64,000 bases of DNA from Panonychus citri (GCF_014898815.1 NW_026515541.1:1674001-1738000); one strand, 5' to 3'; numbered from the stretch's first letter, positions 1 through 13,868 are shown. Numbers and translations are program-made. Notes: generated by a model not told the origin, from the letters alone.

Positions 1-1766
1 GTAATAGGGAATCTTAAGGTCCAAAGTTTTTCGAAGAAGTGGATATTTGCTGGGAAAAAGAACGAAAGAAGAACCAAAAAGTTAAAAGAAAAAATCGCCG
101 ATTTGATGAGAAAAAAAGTTCCATTAGTACTTTTTTTGTTAGAACTTACTTGCTACGAGATAAACTGAAAACTGGATCACGAATAAGAAAGGAACTCATG
201 ATAGACATGATGATAAATACGATCACAGGTAATAGTTGAAGGAAAACGCTGATTCCACTGGTTGATTGGGAGGCTCGACGATTCGTCCATTCGTGGTGAG
301 CCCGTACGGATGAGAGTTACCAAAGAATACGTTAAACAAATCTTCTGGACCCATTTGTTGACCAGTACCAAATCGAGCGTTATTATTATTATTATATCTA
401 CCATAAGGCTCATATGGATTAACATTGGGCTTGGTTAATCTTTGAAATTCTGTCATATCATAGATGCGTCTTTTTTCAGGGTCGCCGAGCACCTCGAAAG
501 CTGAACTGATCGCTTTGAAAGCATCCGAAGCTCCTGGAGTTTGATTTTTATCCGGATGAAATTGTAATGCTAATCGACGATACGATTTCTTTAATTCTTG
601 ATCATTTGTTTCACGATTAATTCCCAACAATTGATAATAATCTTTACACTTGGTTATCTTTTCAATGGCTTCAAGTTGATCTCTATTACCTTTACAGTTA
701 TCATCACCATCTCCATCATCATCCTCGTTAATACCACCATCTCCATCATCGTTGTTATTATCTCCACAATTATCAGAACAATAATTACTTTTAACATCAC
801 AATTAAATTGATTACTTTCTCTTGAGTAATTACTCTGTCTTCTTGGCTGTTGATTGTAATGGTCACTGTAATCCTTTTCCTGAGATCGCCATGTTTGCCT
901 TTGGTTTCGTTTAGATTCAAATCGACCATTTTCCTCTGATACCGAGATTAATTGTTCCACTTTATCAATCATTCCTGTTAATTAAAATCAAAGATCAAAA
1001 CATAACAATTAGAAAAGTAAACAATACAAAATCACTGATCAATACATTGGTCTACATTTGGGTTTGGGATATGGAACCGGCTTACAATTGGGTATCAACC
1101 GATCAAACCAGTTGATTATTAATTGTCACAATAGCTACAATTAAGAAGATAAACCTCAACAATTAAGAGTAATTAACCATTTACATTTCAAACAGCAAAG
1201 ACTAAGATTGTCACCATTGTATTAATAACATGTGAAGGTCTCAATAGATGACAAAACAATAACAAATGGATTCTCAGGTAAATCACAAAGCTATTAATCA
1301 ATCAATCGTAATTAAATCAACATTTTAATCATCTCACAAGGTTCACAGTATGTTAATTTAATTGTTGGAATAACATTTAACAAGATTTAAACAATTAAAT
1401 GACCAAATAATCAGGAAGAAAACAAATAAAAAGGGAAACCCAAAAATGTAAACAAAACCAGAAAAGGAAATTGAAAGTAAATCATAACAAGATTAATAAA
1501 AGGTAAAGGATTAAGATAATCCAGTAGATTACAGGTAACATCTTAGACAATTGAATTAGTTGATTGTAACAATTAAAAGGGGGGAAAGAAAGGTAAGACA
1601 ATTTAGAAAAGAAATTGGAAAAACATTACTAACCTTTAACATAAGAAGATGGGAAAGATTGTTGAGATTTGTAGAGATACTTGAGAGCGTTTCGTTGATC
1701 GTCATTAAGAAGATATTTTTGAGCGATTTTAAGATATTTTTCACTTTCTTCTTGATCACGAATCAT
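1..1766 (-). CDS. DnaJ homologue subfamily B member 12/14-like ER J-protein (3'-partial, apparent frameshift)
   Basis: This is an Hsp40 co-chaperone of the DNAJB12/B14 type, tail-anchored in the ER membrane, which stimulates Hsp70 in ER quality control. Three minus-strand exons are visible: 1766-1634, 974-150 and 49-1, the last running off the window. The introns have GTTAGT and GTAAGT donors and the phases agree. Exon 1 encodes the TPR-like N-terminal helix region typical of the family (EESEKYLKIAQKYL). An acidic low-complexity linker follows. The J domain starts near residue 156 (DYYQLLG), with the catalytic HPD at about 184-186, then a short Asn run and the family segment PEDLFNVFFG. Beyond this the frame as read stops at 225-223, but the next reading frame continues with the family's hydrophobic anchor (VFLQLLPVIVF) and then, across the last intron, KIPYY. 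One base appears to be missing near 275-290. Family identity is firm; the intactness of this allele is not. Confidence 0.9.
763..766 (-). other. Not an independent feature: overlap of uORF stop with the DNAJB start codon
   Basis: The four bases ATGA on the minus strand serve both as the main start codon (ATG, 766-764) and, shifted by one base, as the stop (TGA, 765-763) of the upstream reading frame listed separately. This is read directly from the sequence; any effect on translation is inferred. Confidence 0.5.
763..777 (-). promoter_or_regulatory. Five-codon uORF abutting the DNAJB12/14 start codon
   Basis: On the minus strand, ATG GTT CAA TTA TGA begins 11 bases upstream of the J-protein start. 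Its stop overlaps the main ATG (ATGA), a layout used for termination-reinitiation coupling in some genes. Whether the transcript includes this ATG depends on the transcription start site, which cannot be seen here. Confidence 0.35.
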
Positions 1767-3311
1767 AATTGAACCATTAGATTAATTACTAATTGAGAAA
1801 CAATTGAAACAATTAAGGTAAACCCAAGGAAATTCAGTATTAGAAAAATACTATTGTTGTTGTTGTTGTTGCTTCTTATGTTTGGTTATTATGAACATAC
1901 AAGAATCGAGACAAAAAATGAAGAGAGAAAAAAATTAAACCAGAAAATTTTGATTCCAAGCCAATTGTTGACAATCAACATTGAAAAGTTTCCAGGTTAA
2001 TCATTTAGGCTATTCTAGAATTGCAATTAGTAAATTGTTAACCCCTTTCAGGTGAATCAAAGTAAATTGTTAACAATTAAACCCCTTCCCCTGGAGTTAC
2101 TGTTTAAACTTATATGGATTTTGATTGTTTCCCTTCAATCACAATTAACTAATTATCGATCATTTAATCATCATGATAAACATTGTTTATTATTTAAATA
2201 TATCACTTGATTTAATTGTTTCATTATTTACTGACTAATTGTCGCGATAATTATCAAATCATTTGACTTCTAGTTTGTTAATTGTTTGGACAATTTAAAT
2301 AAATTGATTTGCGAAAGTGCGAGTTATTTTTAGTCGAAAGTCTAATTGTTCATTTGATTAGTTAATTGTCTTAAATGATGAAATATCATATGAAAGAGTG
2401 GAAATACAATTAATTGTTACAATTGTTACTCTTGACCACATGATAATCAGCTAATTGTTACAACAATAAGTGATACTAATTGTCATTGTACAGGAAATGT
2501 TTAAACCATGATTTAAGATGAAAAAATGTGACAAAATTAATTGTAATTTGAGAGTAACATTTAAATGGTCAACAATTAAATTGGAAACAATTAACAGGTA
2601 ATTTTAATTATCCAAGAAATTGGAATCACGTTTTTTTCTTGCTCTCGATCAATCAGATTTCAAGGAAAAAGTTCTGATCAGAATTGATGGAATTAGATTT
2701 TCAAGATGAACCGATAAACAGTTTGATCTTAATCATGCTCATGATTATCTCGGTGATAAAAGATGATGATTAAGATAATTCTGGTTAGAATAACAAGAAA
2801 AAGCTTCGAGGAAGTTTCATCATTGAGTCGATTCGAGTTCTACTCTTGTAACCTTTTTCTATTGTTACTGTTGTGTCTCTTTTCATGAGAAGAGAGAAAA
2901 GTTCTGGTTCTAATTCTGAGTCTGTCTGGAAATACTATCAAAGAATTCATGACGTCAATTCAGTTGCATGAGAGACAGAGTATCATGTAAGAATAAAAAG
3001 AAAGAGAGAAAGTAAGTAAAAAAGAGAGAAGAAAAAATTTTCTTTTCAACTTCTATTCTCAATCAATATGGTCAACGATTAAAATTGTAACTGTAAAAAT
3101 TATTTTCTCCATTTTTGATCAGTGGAAATTAATTGTAACAATTATGTTATCCATCTTCAGTAATCAAGTTAAATTGTCATTTTCAAGTTTCGAGTTTCAT
3201 TTGTTTTAATTGTTAATCATTTCTAATTCAAAGTGGATTTAAAAAGTAGATGAAAATAAGGATTTCGATTACCTTGTTTTCTTGTATTATAATTTTTCCT
3301 TGCTAATTGCA
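1767..3311. other. Divergent intergenic region between the DNAJB12/14-like and NPDC1-like genes
   Basis: About 1.5 kb separates the two divergent start codons, so both promoters (and any 5' UTR introns) should lie here. It contains a (TTG)n run near 1855-1870, a perfect 12-bp palindrome TTCTGATCAGAA at 2672-2683 directly after one copy of the dispersed 10-mer AAAAAGTTCT, and GA-rich stretches near 3000-3030. I see no clear TATA box and no additional exon. Confidence 0.6.
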
Positions 3312-6300
3312 ATGTCTTTTAGGTGGAAATTAACAATTTACTTAATTGTTTTCTTCATCAGTGTTTGTGTTGACGGACGATTTAGGAGACTAGCATCAGG
3401 TAATTATCACAATTAACTTTAATTACCTTTCGTTTCTTTGTCTAAATCCGTTGAAACTGTTAAGGTTTTCGTTTCCTTGTTTCCTGGTTACCTGAGTTTC
3501 TGGTTCCTGTTAACCCAAATTTCACTACAACAACAATTTAAATTGTTGTTGTTTGTCAATCAATTGATTTATTGATTTCGATTGATTGAATCGGTTCATC
3601 TTTCTCTCTCTCTCTAATTAGGGTTATATGGATCATCATCATTATCATCATCAGGAGGATGGAGATTAATTAAACCTGAGGGTTTATATAAAGATTATTC
3701 AAGTTCCAATGATGGATTATCATCATCTCCTTTATCATCATTGATTAATAATCAACGACATCAAACAATTAATCCACTAATTCATACTAATCATTGGAGA
3801 TTACCTTTTAAAACTAATCATTATCATCATGGATATAAAAATCATTTGGAAACAACTGATTTACCTGAAGATGAATTGGATTCAACAATTGGTAACAACA
3901 ATCAAGGTGAAAATTTAGACCAACAATCAAGGTAATTATTACAATTTATCTTAAAATTTAATTCAGATGTAACTATAATTTCAATTCATTTGGTTACAAT
4001 TAAGTACAATTTGTCCAATCAAAATCTCGTTGGTTATTTAATCACTAGTTACATAAATTCAATTACCTAAATTGTCAATATTATAAAATCAAATTTTCTC
4101 ATTCAATTTACTGAATATTATTCAACATTCAAGTTTAACAGTTGATTAACTAATTGCTCATTGAACAATATAATTAACTAGTGATGGAAATATTTTCCTC
4201 CTCTGGATTATTAATATTACAATTAGCTAATTGACAATTAAATTGGAATAATAGTTTCAATTTCAATCTCTAATTAAAGCTCAACAATTAACAGAATCTT
4301 TGGAAAATAAAACAATGAGGATTCCAGAATTTGAGAATATGAGAAAATTAAATTCGGTTCAACGATTCTTTTAATTATCGATCATGATAATCAACCGAAT
4401 TTATAGTTTATTCATTAACAATTAATCTTCTTAATAATAATAAGGTGATAGTCGAACATTTTAATTGGTGTAATTAAAGTTAATCTCTTCTTAATTGTTG
4501 AAAAGTTTTCGATTAGATTAACATGTTAATCTGATTAATTAGTTGCTTAAGATGATTAAGGAAAAGTTAATTATCTTTGGTTGAAATAAGGAAATAACAA
4601 TTAACCTTGACCATAGTAAATGTTAATTGTGACAAATTGAATGTTGCATGTTTACAATCAATTGAACAGAATGACAATTTAATTATGTTGATTAACAAAA
4701 TTTTAATCTAATTACCAATTAAAAGTCATCAACTTGACAGCTAATTAAGTTGTTTACTATTGGAAATGAATTGATTAATCAGCGAGATTAACTGATTGTA
4801 ACTGATTAGAATCAATTATTTTCTTTGACAATTTATTAATCAAATTTACCTTAATTATTCACAATTAAGTAAACATTGGTTAGAGTTAAATCTTCAGCAA
4901 CTTTTGATCAACTTGATTAAAGTAAACATTTGATTATCTGATTGTTAATATTAGTAAATTACTTTGGATAGAATTAGTTGATTTGATTCACCACATTGAT
5001 GCGAAAATGTTTCGATTTCTTGATTTAGTTAAAGTTAATTGCGAATACATAATATTAATTAACTAGATCATTTTAATCATTGATTCATTTTGTTTCTTAA
5101 ATTGTAAATATAAACTTCAACTCAATTTGATTAACTGAATAATTAAATCACCCAAAAAATTGAGATGAAAAATTTACAATTTAAATGAAATTTTGATAAT
5201 GTAATTTTTCAAGATTTAAATTTAGACTAATCAGTTTGATTGTTTTGATCTAAATTAAGATCATCTAATAAACTGTGATCTTTGAACATTATTGGAAATT
5301 GTTCTGATTTATTTTGAGAAATTTACATTTTAAAAAAGTAAATAAACTCAATTGATTATTAATATGATTTCCATTGAATCAATTGAATTGAAACAATTTA
5401 GTATCAGAAAATTAGATCAATTGAAATCAATCAAATTCTTCAATTATATGAGGATTTTTTTTGTTGATTCGATGTGATTTTCATGATGAATTGAGTAGTG
5501 GGTGTTGTGAATCAAATTAAACTCCAACTTAACAAGATTAATTGTAACTCTTGGATGTGGATTAGGAAATTTTCCGAGAACTTGAAATGTGACAGGATTA
5601 AAATGGATTAGGTGACGATAATCCATGAGACAGTTACAGTTGTGAGAGAGACGATTTAATGATACGATGAGTTATCCATGTAAAAAGTATTTGATATAAG
5701 AAAAGAATTTTTTTTTCTTTCCTATTTGTTTGTTTACGAAATGTATTCTTTCTTTTGAACCGGAAATGTTTTTGTATTAATCAGGAAGGTAAAGAAAAAT
5801 TGATTTTCTCTATTCGAACAGTTAACTTGATACTTGGGAAGATTAAATTAAAGATGAAGTTATTCTTAGCTTGAGATGAATAGTGTATATAGAAAGTGAT
5901 ACATTTCCGATGTAATCTGATGACTTGCTGGTTCTTTCTTCATTTCAATGATTCATGGACATGGATTTGATTTCGTTTTATCATCATTCTTTTCGTAGGT
6001 TAACTGGTAATTACCAACATAATCCATTAACTGAACTTACAAGTGTCAACAGGGAAGACCATGAGACAACTGAGAAGACTTTAGATTCCCAGATAATTAT
6101 TCCAAGTTCAGTTGTACCAAATTCACAATCAAATAAGCTAAGGGTCAATTTGGGTTCTCCTGAATCACTTTTAGGAGAAGAGGTTTTATCAAGATCAGCA
6201 TCTTCGGTGTCAACATCATCATCACCTTCCTCATCGGTACATCATCAGATACATTATGCCAACAAGAAAATAGAAAGTGAATCTGCTCATGAAGGTAGTC

Positions 6301-7353
6301 CAATGGTCCAATATCGATCCTTTAATCATGGTAATAGAAATTCAGTATCATCATCATCATTCAGTGATCTCTACTTTGTAGGTGAGTAAATCAAAGAGGC
6401 TCAATGACACTTGTATTCTACATTTCCATTTAGATACTTTATCTAGTGAGTATTAACTGGTTAAATTAATTTTCTCTTTCTCCTTGGTAACAATCAGCAA
6501 TCGTGGTTGGGTCAAGTGGTCTCGCCATATTTGCTGTGGTCAGTGCTGGTTATTGTTTCTATAGATTCCAACAGCACAATAAATCAGCCGCTGATGTTGA
6601 TTATCCAGCTTATGGTGTTGTTGGTCCGATAACAAAGGAAACTAGTAATCCAGGTAATCTTTCACCGATAGGTGATCGGAAATTAGCCCAAAGTGCTCAA
6701 ATGTACCATTATCATCACCAAAAGCAGCAAATGATTGCCTCTGAAAAGTAAGTGATCAACAATTTCCCAAAGTGAAACCATTTTAATCATCACCAAAAGA
6801 GAAAAGCAAAATGTCAAAAACAAACAGGTCGAAATGGGAACATCAAAGTAACAAAATTAACGTTCAAATCAATTAGCAAAAAGAAAAAGAAAACCAAAAT
6901 TAATCAACAATTAGAAACAATCAAACAACAATCACATCGAAAGGATTAACAAGTGGAAAGAGAATATGAATTAGCATAAATTCGTTAGCATAATGGTTGC
7001 TAGGCAACAAGAAAAAGCATAAATTCTATTCTTTTGTTTTTTTCATTCCTTTTATTTCTTTTCCATTTTGAATTTTTGATTAATCGCATTTTTATTGATT
7101 CTCATTTGAATTATTCATTTATTATTCTATTTTTTTTTCTTTTTTTAGAGTTACTACTTCTCGACACACTTCGGCATCGGATGTTGACTCAGAGGAAGAA
7201 AATGAGGAAGGAGATTATACTGTTTATGAGTGTCCCGGATTAGCTTCCACCGGAGAGATGGAAGTTAAAAATCCTTTATTCCAAGATGACATTACTCCAG
7301 TTTCATCGCCCTCAGTAATTACCAATGGATCAGAAACAAAGGATAAAAAATGA
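3312..7353 (+). CDS. NPDC1/CAB-1 family single-pass neural membrane protein
   Basis: Homologue of neural proliferation, differentiation and control protein 1 (CAB-1 in C. elegans), a type I membrane protein of neurons. Five exons join in phase: 3312-3399, 3622-3931, 5999-6381, 6498-6747 and 7149-7353, giving 411 residues. Residues 1-21 look like a signal peptide (LTIYLIVFFISVCVDG). The ectodomain is long and rich in Ser, His and Asn, and I see no fold in it. One membrane segment lies at about 261-281 (AIVVGSSGLAIFAVVSAGYC). The cytoplasmic part carries the family signatures YPAYGVVGP and, near the end, an acidic stretch then YTVYECPGLASTGEMEVKNP. That C-terminal block is the conserved heart of the family and makes the call firm. 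The start is the first ATG before the signal peptide. Introns 2 and 3 differ greatly in size (2067 and 116 bp). Confidence 0.9.
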
Positions 7354-10300
7354 TTGAAATATATTCCAATCAATCGTCACGTTCAAATCACATAAATTCC
7401 ACCATCAAGTTAATTAAGTGAAATTGGTCATCTCTTTGTCTCTCCAATCTTTTTCCTCTGTTAATACATAATTTTCTCTCTCTCTTGCTTAGAGATATTC
7501 AATTGTTCTTAGTGATGAAGATTATCCCTTTTTGATTGTTGGTGAAGGTTAAGTGTTGCCATTAAGTTAATTTGATTGCATAGTCATCACCATGGAATGT
7601 AATTGAATATATTATTCAAAATGAATATCCTATAATTGTGTGGATTAAATTTTTGAATTTAATTGTGTTTAAGGTGTAAAAGGAATGATGGAAACAAAAA
7701 AGAGAATCTAATTTAATGGTAAATATGCAAATTCTAATTGTGAAAATTTCGCATCATGTTCACCTTTTCCTTAATCTCTACACTTAATTCTTCACAATTA
7801 ACAACTTTAATTCACTAATTTGAAACGATTTACCTTTTGATTTGATTTTCTCTTCAATTTAAACTCAGTGTTTTTCGAGAAGAGGCAAAGTAAATCTCTA
7901 TTGGTCACAATTAACCGATACACAGAACAAAATATCATCGATAGTTAATCAATTAACAATAATATTCGCAGATTGTTAATTCACTAACAGCACATTAACC
8001 TAATTAATCAAAAATTAACCAAAGAAAAAGAAAAACAAATCAAAAAGTAAACAATCAAAACAATGGTAAAGAAACTCAACTTCCCTATTAACCTAATCCC
8101 TAATTTGTACCCATTTTAATCAACCAACAATTAACTGTCAATCAATTATTTCAATTTAACAGTTAATTTAGTAAATAATGTTATTATTATTGATGAAAAT
8201 CTCAATTAATGGGAATGAAAGGCCAACCTGATTATCTAATGAAGTTTAATCCTTGTTAACAATCAGAGATTCATTTTAATTGTACAGAAAAAAAATTATT
8301 CCATTGAATTTTGTTATATCAAATTTCTTCATGTTAATCAGAAAACCAATCAAAAAATGAATTCCCAGTTAATTGAACAATTTATCAATAGTAATAGAAG
8401 AATAGAGAAACTGATGAAATGATTTAAACAGAGATCGAAGTTAAATTGTTGCTAATTAATATTTTACAATAATTTCCATTGATTTTCCTTCCACTAATTG
8501 TCACAACATTTAACATCTTTTACTTAAATTATTACATGTTAACTTAATGTCTTAAATTTATCAACTAAATTAACGAGTGTATCAAACAATCAGTGACAAT
8601 TTACTGATTGTCCCCACAAAAAGGTGATCCAAACAATGGTTGTTATTAATATCATATTATTATATTGTTACAATTAAGTTCCCCAATTAGTAAACGTTAA
8701 CTAAAAGACCAAAAATTGTTTTTATTAATTAACAGAAAATGTCATCATTATGATTAAATTACGAGAATACAAAATCCATTGTGATAAAACCAAAATGGAA
8801 CAATTAATTTTCTTCACAATTAACTTTAAATTTCTCCCACAAATTTAACAATTTATTTTCCTCCATCAATCCAAACCTGTAAATCCAAAGCTAATTGTTA
8901 ATCAAATTAACTTATCATCAATTTTAAATGTCTAATTAAAAGTCTTAATTGTTTTAACCATTGCCTGTTAATTGGGTTTGTTGTTAGACAAGAAAAGTAA
9001 ACTAATCAAATCAATGTTACATTTAAATGGGTTAATTGTAACAATTTACTAACCAGGAAAAATAGAAACAAAAACAAATTAACAAAATTCATAACGGTAA
9101 CATCTTAACAATTGAAACCAGGAAGTTAATTGTTATTGTTATTGTGGTGGTAGACAGTTAATTGTAAACAAAAATAGTAAATAAATGTTTTGATTTATAT
9201 AAATGATTAAGAAAAAATCATTAGGAAAAACTAAAAGGTTAACCATTGGTCAATTAAATGGTTAGTTCATTGACACTTGATTAACTTCAATTAATAACTT
9301 GATTTAAGTGAAATACCAAACAATTAAATTGGTATCATGTTGTTATAATATTAACAGTTAAATATCAATTAATTGTGTGTGTTGAGTTATCAGTTAATTG
9401 TTAACGGATCAAGTTAATTCCTGTCAATCTTGGTATTGTCTTAAACATAAATTAACAATTAGGAGACAAATGATGATTAAAATGACATAATTTTCACATC
9501 AAATTTAAATTGTTAATCAATTTTTTCATCTGCTGATGATTTAAGGAAATAAACGCTTATGGACCAATGGTTGTCTTCCTGTTTACATATTAATTGAACT
9601 GGATTAAGTCCTATTGTTGGCATTTCTTATTTCCTCTGGTCTGGATCATCTGATTGATTATCTGTATAATTAAATAAATATCACTGATTTAGTTGTTTAA
9701 CAATTAGCTGAATGATGATTTACCAATTCGTCAACAGAAAAATGTTGACGTTTCCGTCAGGTCTGTGAGAGTTTTTCTCAATCTGATTCCTCAGTAAAAG
9801 TTCATAAATAATCAACAATCAACCAGTAAACCGTTCAATTGATTGTGAGAAAAGAGAGAGAGAGAGAGAAAAAAAATTCTGGTGAAGTGACAACGAAGCT
9901 TGAAACTAACCAAAAGAAAGAGAAAAAAAGTTCTTTTCTCTTGAAAACTCGTTTTTATATCAATTGACCCGTGGATTGATGGTCAAATGATTTTCACTTC
10001 TCATCCTCATCCTAATCATATCCATCAGCACATCACCAGAGTCTCATTGTCATTCCTTGTCTTCATTTGATTTGTTGCCTGAATATGATGATAACCAAAT
10101 TAAATGCTGACCATTGGAGCTTTTATATGTTAACCGTTGACCTTTCACTTCTTCAGGTTCAATTTATCATCAACATTTTTCCTTGCACTAGATGAAAGCA
10201 AGAAAAATAATCTCTCTTAAGGTCTTCTTATTGTTGATGGTGTTGAAATCCAACTGAACCAAAAATTGTACTTTTTTCATGATAATTATGGTGAATAAAT

Positions 10301-11697
10301 TTAATGTTGGTAATGAAGGTTATGGTGAATGATAATAATTGGTGACTTCCGTCAGGTTTTGTTTATAAGGTTTGCTGATTCTGGTTTCGATGTTTTGTTG
10401 TTGTTGTTGTTGTTGTTGATGGGTGATAGTGATGATGATGTTTCTATTGAGGCAATCAATTGAATTGTTACAGTTAATTGATTAGGATTTGCAGTTTCTC
10501 TCTTGTCCATCAGTTGCCAATTGTATTAGTATCCAAATGAATGTAACATATAAATGGTGCATGTTGATTGTAAATAGAAGGTAAATATTACATTCTAAAC
10601 ATGATGATGATCAATGGATGGAAAAAGATGTAATTTCATCTATTCATATTCTTGATTTGGTTTAATATCTAATCATCCAGTTGATTGATAAAATTGGAAT
10701 AATGGAATGAATCAATTTCCAGCTTGTTCAGGTCAACAGAGTTATTGTTAAAATCACTTGACCATAATGAAATTGCCATGAAAATTTGACATCTTGTTTC
10801 ACACAACATTGTCGCTGTTCATCAGGTAATATTTTTGTGGGTCTTTTAAAGGTTTTTCAATTGATTACCCCAGTGAAGAAAATCATTTTATTGGAATTGA
10901 TTTTGGCTTTTTTTTTCCTTCACCAGTTATATTCCTCCAGTAAGTCAATGCCACCAGAATTTACTCCATTAAAGTGTAACAGGTTGAAACATGGGCTAAG
11001 ATAATCAAGAGAAACCAAATTGGTGCCATTTTAATGGTGGGTATTTGTTGAGGCTTCTCATTCCGTTTTTTTTTGTTCTCTTCTCTCTTTTTTTTCGCTT
11101 GTTCATCCTCCAACTTGTGATGTGTGAATCGGTGTCAATGTCCATCAAATTAATTAACTGACATAGTGCATTTGAAAATTATATTCCAAAGATCCGGTCC
11201 AATCCTTGGTGGTGGTCAAGAGTGAGAGAGGTAGAGACATTTATATAGGAGGAGAGCGGGCAAATGAAGCCATGGAATTGTGTCCGTCTTGGTTTATTAA
11301 AATGAATCCAGTTTTTCACCAACAGGAATCAATCTTAATTTTCTCAGGATTAAATTACAACCCAGAGAAATCAAATGTTAATCAATTGAATCCATTGAAG
11401 AGAAGAGAACAAAAAAATTAAGAAGAAAATGTAATTACAGAGTAATAACCATGAGAAAAGAAACCAACTAATGTTGAAGAATTGATTAGATAACATTGGA
11501 AGAGAACACGAGAAACATTGGTAATGGAAAAAAAGGAGAGAAATTAATTAACTTTAAACATCTAATTAAAAGATAAACAACAATTAAAAAATAGAAAATC
11601 AATTAAGTAGAAAAATTAAATTAATAGAAACCAAATTAAAATTAATGTTCAAAAAATTAGAAAAGAAAAGGGTTACGTTAGTTTCTTCGGTTTCGTA

Positions 11698-11706
11698 TAG
11701 ATGGCG
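11698..11706 (+). promoter_or_regulatory. Partial CTCF-core-like motif
   Basis: TAGATGGCG matches the core of the animal CTCF consensus (YAGRKGGCRS) except at the final position. It is the same core found, in reverse orientation, at 37347 and 41886. Binding is inferred only. Confidence 0.3.
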
Positions 11707-13049
11707 TTCGATTAATTCTCTAAATTTTCGAGTTTTTTTAATTGTAATTGTTAATTTATTTGACTATCTAAACCAAAATTAACCTTTAGGTGCTAATTAA
11801 GAGGGTAATTTGTGTACTATTGGTAAATTTGATACTCTTGACTCTGAGAGTAGGATAGTTACAGTGGTAGACAATTAATTGAATGCATATACAGATTGAA
11901 TTTTTATTGTAATTAAATTTGAAAATAAATTAATTTGTTGATTGTGTTGATGAACAATAAAAAAATTAAAGTTTTACAACCATTCATCTCACAATTAGTG
12001 TGAGGGTGATTAGAGGAGGTGGGATAAGCACCAAGAAAAGTGCTCTAATTACTTTGAATCTAAACTTTCAAAGTTTAGAAATTGTTAATTTTAATCAATT
12101 GATCCAAATTGATGATGACAATTTTAATTATAATGGTTAAAAGTTAAACAGGTGAAAATGATCAAATGATTATAATTTGATGAATTAATGAAATTTGATT
12201 TTAAGTAAAAGGTTAAGGGAGTAAGAAAATTGTTCACAATTAACTGATTGATGATGATTAAAACATTATAATGATTGTAATTTATTACTAGTAATCAATA
12301 AATTAGTAATTATTGTTTCTGGGACTTAAATTTGATTTCAAATTATTTCAATTAATCAATAATTGTTTAATCATTTACAGATAGGTAAGAGGAAAGGGAG
12401 GATAATTTAATTGTTTACAATCAAAAAAAACGATTAGAACAATTAAAAAACAAATTGTTAAGAGACAAAATTGAAATCAAATTGTTTTCATCATCATCAT
12501 CATCATAATCAACTTTTGATTAAATTGCCAGAATTTGTAATCAAATGTAACAATTAAGGTGGTTGTTGGTGGGGGAATTGAAATTATCTGGTTACCCAAT
12601 TCAAAAGTTTGACCCATAATTGTAGTGGTCAAGATTCAGATGATAATAGTAACTTGAATTAGCCTTTTACTTGAGTGGTCAAGATAAATATTGGAATTAA
12701 ATTCTGTTCAATTTTTTTTCTTCTTCTTCTTCTCTCTCTCTCCATCCTCATCTCTACCATGACTTGTGGGTGTTAATCATTACATGATGATGATGATTAA
12801 AGATAATGATAGTAATTTATTATTATATTTTTCTTTTCTGTTGGTTTGATTTATATAATTTAAAAGAATCAAAATCAAGGGCAAAAAGTTCATAAATGCA
12901 AATTCGATTACCATGAGTAATGCATGACCAGGTAAACTTTTGAAATGAAAGAGGAACTGATTTCATCTTCACTTGGATGGTGAAAGGAAACAAAGATGAG
13001 GAAGAGGATGAAGGTGGTGGAGGGCAACAGGTAGAAGAAGATGATGATG

Positions 13050-13053
<4 letters not shown>

Positions 13054-13097
<44 letters not shown>
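13054..13097. repeat. (AG)n microsatellite
   Basis: Uninterrupted AG/GA dinucleotide tract of about 44 bp in the convergent intergenic region. Overlapping minus-strand open frames rich in Ser-Leu are artefacts of this repeat. Confidence 0.95.
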
Positions 13098-13100
<3 letters not shown>

Positions 13101-13868
13101 CCAAAGAATTGAAGACAGAATTGGATGGAATACAAAAAGGATGAGAATCAGTAGTTGATTAAAATTGTCATCATGAGAGAGAGAGAAAGAGAAGAAGATA
13201 AGAAGATGAGAAAAAGAAAGCAATAAATAATATCACAAAGACTCATTTGCCTTTTGACTTGTGGTCAGTCCATTGTTTTTTATATATATAAACACACGGT
13301 GGGGGTCAGTTCATCCTCGATAAGGTCAAGGTGATAATGGTAAATAATGAGTAGAGTGTAAAAGAGTAAGAAATTTGATTTGATTACATCAATTGAATAA
13401 TTGGTTAGGTGGGTTTGAGTAGTTTGCATGTTAATTAAAACAATTAAGAGATGAAAAATTTCAATTAAACTTTTTTTTTTGTTCCCTTTCATCAAATTGT
13501 ATGTAATCAAATTGTTACTCTATTATACTAAGGTGGGTAAAGATGATGAGCAATTAACTAAATCATGTATAATCAAATATATATAAAAATCAATGGAAAC
13601 ACCAAAGGTGGGATATTAGTGACGGTGGGGATTTGTGAGTGGTCAGTTTTTGGACAAATGTATCTTTTTGTTTGCTTCCTTTTTAGAGAGATATAACTTA
13701 CTATCCATTAGTAATTAAGGTAAATTTGCATTTAATTTAAATGAATCAATTGGTCTCATGATGAATGATGAATGGTGAATGATGAGGTTGTGGTGTTTTC
13801 GCTGGTGAAATGGTGATGATGATCAACAAAAACATGGAACAGGCTTTATAATTGAACTAAATTAATTC

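Larger units (their letters stand above)
7354..13868. other. Intergenic region between convergent NPDC1-like and PAN-ZP genes; no supported gene
   Basis: This 6.5 kb holds the 3' UTRs of two convergent genes. No reading frame in it resembles a known family or has convincing splice partners; short open frames near 10.8 and 11.2 kb look fortuitous. It is saturated with CAATTAA/TTAATTG-type words, and contains a (TTG)n run near 10395-10420, a CTCF-core-like motif at 11698, short GA tracts and a long GA tract at 13054-13097. A possible ATTAAA poly(A) signal for the NPDC1-like gene occurs near 7645. Confidence 0.6.

Noticed and set aside
12823..13223. Three overlapping minus-strand open frames rich in Ser-Leu
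   Set aside because: They are translations of the (AG)n tract at 13054-13097 and have no splice context or family resemblance.
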